Assembly: GCA_964529445.1 (NCBI GenBank)
Contig: CAZGWJ010000115.1
Location: 1-7,189, forward strand
Direction: 5' to 3'
DNA length: 7,189 nucleotides
Origin: CAZGWJ01 sp964529445
GTDB lineage: Bacteria; Oederibacteriota; Muellerivitia; Muellerivitales; Muellerivitaceae
Part shown: positions 4,950-7,189 of the stretch, piece by piece
How the letters are laid out: each line of letters opens with the position of its first letter
Position numbering within the stretch: position 1 is the stretch's first letter
Made by a program: the position numbers and the translations under genes
Notes under the pieces: model-generated
The model's input: only the letters and a program-made list of their open reading frames with translations
The model's database searches: none
What the model was told of the DNA's origin: nothing

Positions 4950-6373
4950 CGAGGCGACTCCTCATCCCCCGCGAATCCGCGCTTGAAGGCATCATGCAAC
5001 TTGCGCAGGAGGTCTTTGATCTCGTGGTTGTTCGGATCGATGGTCTCGGCGGTTCGGGCGGCATAGAGAGCCGCCGGAAGTCTCTTTTCCACGAACTGCT
5101 GGACGCCCATATCGTAATAATGCTTTGCTTCCTCCGTCATGGGACGTGGAGTCACGGTCAACTCGCGAGAACGCGCGCTTTCCTTTCCGTCCACCACGAC
5201 CGATACGCAAATCTGGTACTGGGCGCCGTTCCGGGCGCCGCGAAGGAGGCATTCCTCCGAGGTCAACAATTCCTGGCGGGCCCGTTGGTATTCACCGGCG
5301 CCCCGTTGCCGATAATAGACCCAATAACCCTCAGGCGTGACCTTTTCAGGCGGTTTCCAGGTCAGATGAATCCTTCCATCCCCGACGAGCGCTTGAAGCC
5401 GATAGGGGCGCACCTTCGCATCGCCGTATTCTGCCTCCCGCCCGAATTTCCAACCCAGAGCGATGCGATGACTGCTACCCAAGTCCTTGGGATGATCCAT
5501 GAAAGCGTAATCCACATCCCAATGCGTCCCCTGGAACGAAATGCCCGCCGTGATCATTCCGGGAAGGGTGGAGTACCCGATGTATCCCGTGCGAAAGCCC
5601 AGATGGTGATCAAAGAGCCAATGCTCCAGTCCTCCACGAAAGCGGAACTGGTTCTCATCGCCCACGACGGTTTCCTGGGCGAAAGGGATGGTGAGCGCCA
5701 CCTGAGTATCCGGGCTGAAGGAGTAGGAAATGCCGGGTTCGATGATGCGTGGAACGACCTGTTCCGTGCCGTTCTTGAAACGAACAGTGGTCGACAGGTC
5801 GGTGATCGCGAGACCGACCCGCATCTCTCGGCTATTCGATAGCGGCTTCCTGTAAAGCAGGCCCAGATCGACGCCCATTCCTTTGGCGACCCCGCCGGGT
5901 ACTCGCAGATTGGCGTAGAGGTAGTGGACATTCACGCCCATGGAGAACAGGCGATCCTTGCTAAGGGGGATGGCCGCCCCCACCATGTAGTCATCCTCGC
6001 GGGGCCCGTCAATTTCCGGGTAGAAATGGTTCGAGATCCCGATGGAAAGATGGATGTCCTCCTGCGTGGGCACATGCACCAGGATGCAGGTGTTGCGCGT
6101 CTTGTCGTTGTAGAGGGAGCCGTACATCCCGGACATCTCGACGTCAGGGAGACGCACTATTCCGGCGGGATTCCAATAGGATGCATCCGGGTCGTCGGCC
6201 ACCGGAACGAATGCTCCTCCCATTCCCATGGCACGAGCACCCAGTCCCAATCCACCACCCCTCGCGAAGGAAGCATCCACCGGGCCCGCAAAGGAGAAAG
6301 CCGTCAGCAGGGTGAAAGCCACGCATCCGGCCCGGAAAACCTCTCCGATGGATCCGCTCATGCAGTTTTTCAT
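4946..6373 (-). CDS. PorV/UPF0164-like outer-membrane barrel with C-terminal Fn3 and TPR
   Basis: This is a 475-aa outer-membrane beta-barrel protein. Signal peptide 1-34 has a hydrophobic core at 16-30 and cleavage after VDA. It is followed by the family hallmark GLGLGARAMGMGGAFVPVADD (from 41) and ASYWNPAGI (64-72), which recall PorV/PorQ and UPF0164 proteins and the FadL-like fold. Residues to about 315 alternate in amphipathic beta-strand fashion with aromatic girdle residues. Residues about 322-411 look like an Fn3 domain (xIHLTWKPP, YWVYYRQRG, YQICVSVV). Residues 412-475 are a TPR-like helical pair (AKHYYDMGVQQF, AALYAARTAETIDPNNHE). PorV is the shuttle barrel of the type IX system in Bacteroidota, but here the family assignment supports only an outer-membrane role. 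The ATG at 6373 overlaps the upstream stop by 4 nt; the longer open frame to 6493 lies inside the preceding gene and is rejected. Confidence 0.88.
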   Translation of the reverse strand: MKNCMSGSIGEVFRAGCVAFTLLTAFSFAGPVDASFARGGGLGLGARAMGMGGAFVPVADDPDASYWNPAGIVRLPDVEMSGMYGSLYNDKTRNTCILVHVPTQEDIHLSIGISNHFYPEIDGPREDDYMVGAAIPLSKDRLFSMGVNVHYLYANLRVPGGVAKGMGVDLGLLYRKPLSNSREMRVGLAITDLSTTVRFKNGTEQVVPRIIEPGISYSFSPDTQVALTIPFAQETVVGDENQFRFRGGLEHWLFDHHLGFRTGYIGYSTLPGMITAGISFQGTHWDVDYAFMDHPKDLGSSHRIALGWKFGREAEYGDAKVRPYRLQALVGDGRIHLTWKPPEKVTPEGYWVYYRQRGAGEYQRARQELLTSEECLLRGARNGAQYQICVSVVVDGKESARSRELTVTPRPMTEEAKHYYDMGVQQFVEKRLPAALYAARTAETIDPNNHEIKDLLRKLHDAFKRGFAGDEESPR

Positions 6374-7189
6374 CGGATCACCATGGTCTTGAGCATGCCC
6401 TTGAGGGTCTCTCCATTCGAGTTCGCAGCCTCCAGGAGCGCGATGTAGACGCCGGAAGCGACGGGCCTTCCGCTCGGCGTCATCAGGTCCCAATTCGCCT
6501 TTCCATTCTCCACGGCCAGAACGCGCACCAACTCGGAGCTGATTGAATAGATCCTTATTCTAGCGGGTGATGGGGGGGCCTGACCAGACACGGAAACGAT
6601 GAATTGCATTTCGCCCGGAATCCGGGCCGGGTTCGGGGAGCACGAGAAGGCGAGCGCAACCGACGGGTCCTTCCCGACAACGGTGATGTTCTGCGAGAGG
6701 GTAACGTCTTCCCCCTCCGGTGAACGGTAGCGAACGACAACATGGTAAACGCCGCTCGGCAGGATCCGACCGTCCCCGCCCCGGACATCCCAGGATGTCA
6801 TGGACGACTCGCCAAGGGCGATCAGGACCTCTCCCCCGCTCCCAGAGCCGTCCGGCTTGTAATCGGAGACGGAAAGGATCATTCCCGCGGACGGCAATTC
6901 CGAAAGATAGATGATCAATTCACGAACCAGCTCGCCGCGCGAGTCATAGATTCGCACCACCTGGCTGTACGGCGCTGCGGAAGTGGGCGTCGTGGATGGA
7001 ACTCCGGTCGAAGTGGACGTCGGTGTCTGGGTCACCGTATCCGTCACGGTCCAGGTCGGCGTCTCGGTAACCGTCCAAGTCGCCGTTGACGTATGGGTAT
7101 CGGTGGCGGTTGTTGTCGGAGTCTCTGTTTCGGTCAATGTGGCGGTCGATGTAACGGTCGGCGTATCGGTAGGCGTGTCAGTAGGCGTA
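6370..7189 (-). CDS. Secreted protein, Thr-rich linker plus two FlgD-like domains (5' end outside window)
   Basis: This is the C-terminal 272 residues of a larger protein. The frame is open to the right edge, and any start inside the Thr-rich region would be spurious. Residues 1-69 of the visible part are T-X repeats (TPTDTPTDT, TWTVTETPT). Two Ig-like FlgD-type domains follow. The first is at about 75-171: VVRIYDSRGELVREL, then WDVRGGDGRILPSGVYHVVV. The second is at about 176-272: FSCSPNPARI, then IRIYSISSELVRVL, WDLMTPSGRPVASGVYIALL and terminal KTMVIR. The second has the layout of C-terminal FlgD/CHU_C-like sorting or stabilising domains of large secreted proteins. It precedes the barrel gene with an ATGA overlap, so it may be cargo or a partner of that barrel. 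The missing N-terminal part would say which. Confidence 0.85.
   Translation of the reverse strand, partial: TPTDTPTDTPTVTSTATLTETETPTTTATDTHTSTATWTVTETPTWTVTDTVTQTPTSTSTGVPSTTPTSAAPYSQVVRIYDSRGELVRELIIYLSELPSAGMILSVSDYKPDGSGSGGEVLIALGESSMTSWDVRGGDGRILPSGVYHVVVRYRSPEGEDVTLSQNITVVGKDPSVALAFSCSPNPARIPGEMQFIVSVSGQAPPSPARIRIYSISSELVRVLAVENGKANWDLMTPSGRPVASGVYIALLEAANSNGETLKGMLKTMVIR
6982..7189 (-). repeat. Thr-X coding repeat (acidic/hydrophobic variety)
   Basis: On the minus strand every second codon is a Thr codon for most of 207 nt, alternating with Pro, Asp, Val, Glu, Ala, Ser and Trp. The repeat continues beyond the window. The partner residues differ from the Asn/Arg/Phe set of the left-end repeat, so the two are not recent copies of each other. 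Confidence 0.85.

Noticed and set aside
6374..6493. N-terminal extension of the barrel protein
   Set aside because: The 40 extra residues are Arg-rich, lie inside the preceding gene and would bury the signal peptide. ATG at 6373 gives a clean signal peptide and a 4-nt overlap.

Overview
The window reads as chromosomal DNA of a GC-rich, uncultured, Gram-negative-type (two-membrane) bacterium. The grounds are a PorV/UPF0164-like outer-membrane barrel protein, secreted proteins with long Thr-X-Thr-Pro linkers, FlgD-type Ig-like C-terminal domains, CCA-encoding tRNA genes, and GTG/TTG starts. This combination is seen in deeply branching diderm lineages of metagenomic origin (FCB-like groups, Elusimicrobiota, FCPU426-type candidate phyla). 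I cannot assign a phylum from the window. Every gene I can support lies on the minus strand, so transcription runs from right to left.

Right part (7189 to 4314): three genes joined by two ATGA stop/start overlaps. They encode the C-terminal part of a secreted Thr-rich-linker protein with two FlgD-like domains, a PorV-like barrel protein carrying a C-terminal Fn3 domain and TPR, and a small exported TPR/coiled-coil protein with a C-terminal membrane anchor. They look like one envelope or secretion-related unit.

Middle (4273 to 2611): a near-consensus sigma70 promoter (TTGACA-N17-TATCAT, with an inverted repeat in the spacer) drives a 74-aa protein of unknown function. A terminator or attenuator follows, then rph (RNase PH) and rdgB (XTP/dITP diphosphatase) overlapping by 4 nt. 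This is a housekeeping RNA-maturation and nucleotide-sanitation pair. RNase PH trims tRNA 3' ends, and two tRNA genes lie just downstream.

Left-middle (2610 to 1734): about 880 bases without protein genes. They hold tRNA-Pro(TGG) and tRNA-Arg(TCT), a perfect 187-bp tandem duplication with a degenerate third copy, three copies of a roughly 45-bp GC-rich hairpin element, and several tRNA-Pro fragments. One fragment has its T-arm position occupied by an unrelated 18-bp palindrome. This is the most unusual part of the window.

Left end (1733 to 1): a secreted protein starting at TTG, with a signal peptide and an eight-cysteine N-terminal region of about 330 residues. It leads into more than 215 residues of Thr-X repeats that run off the window. 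The repeat DNA makes several other frames open, and these are artefacts. I found no defence system, CRISPR array, transposase or phage gene.
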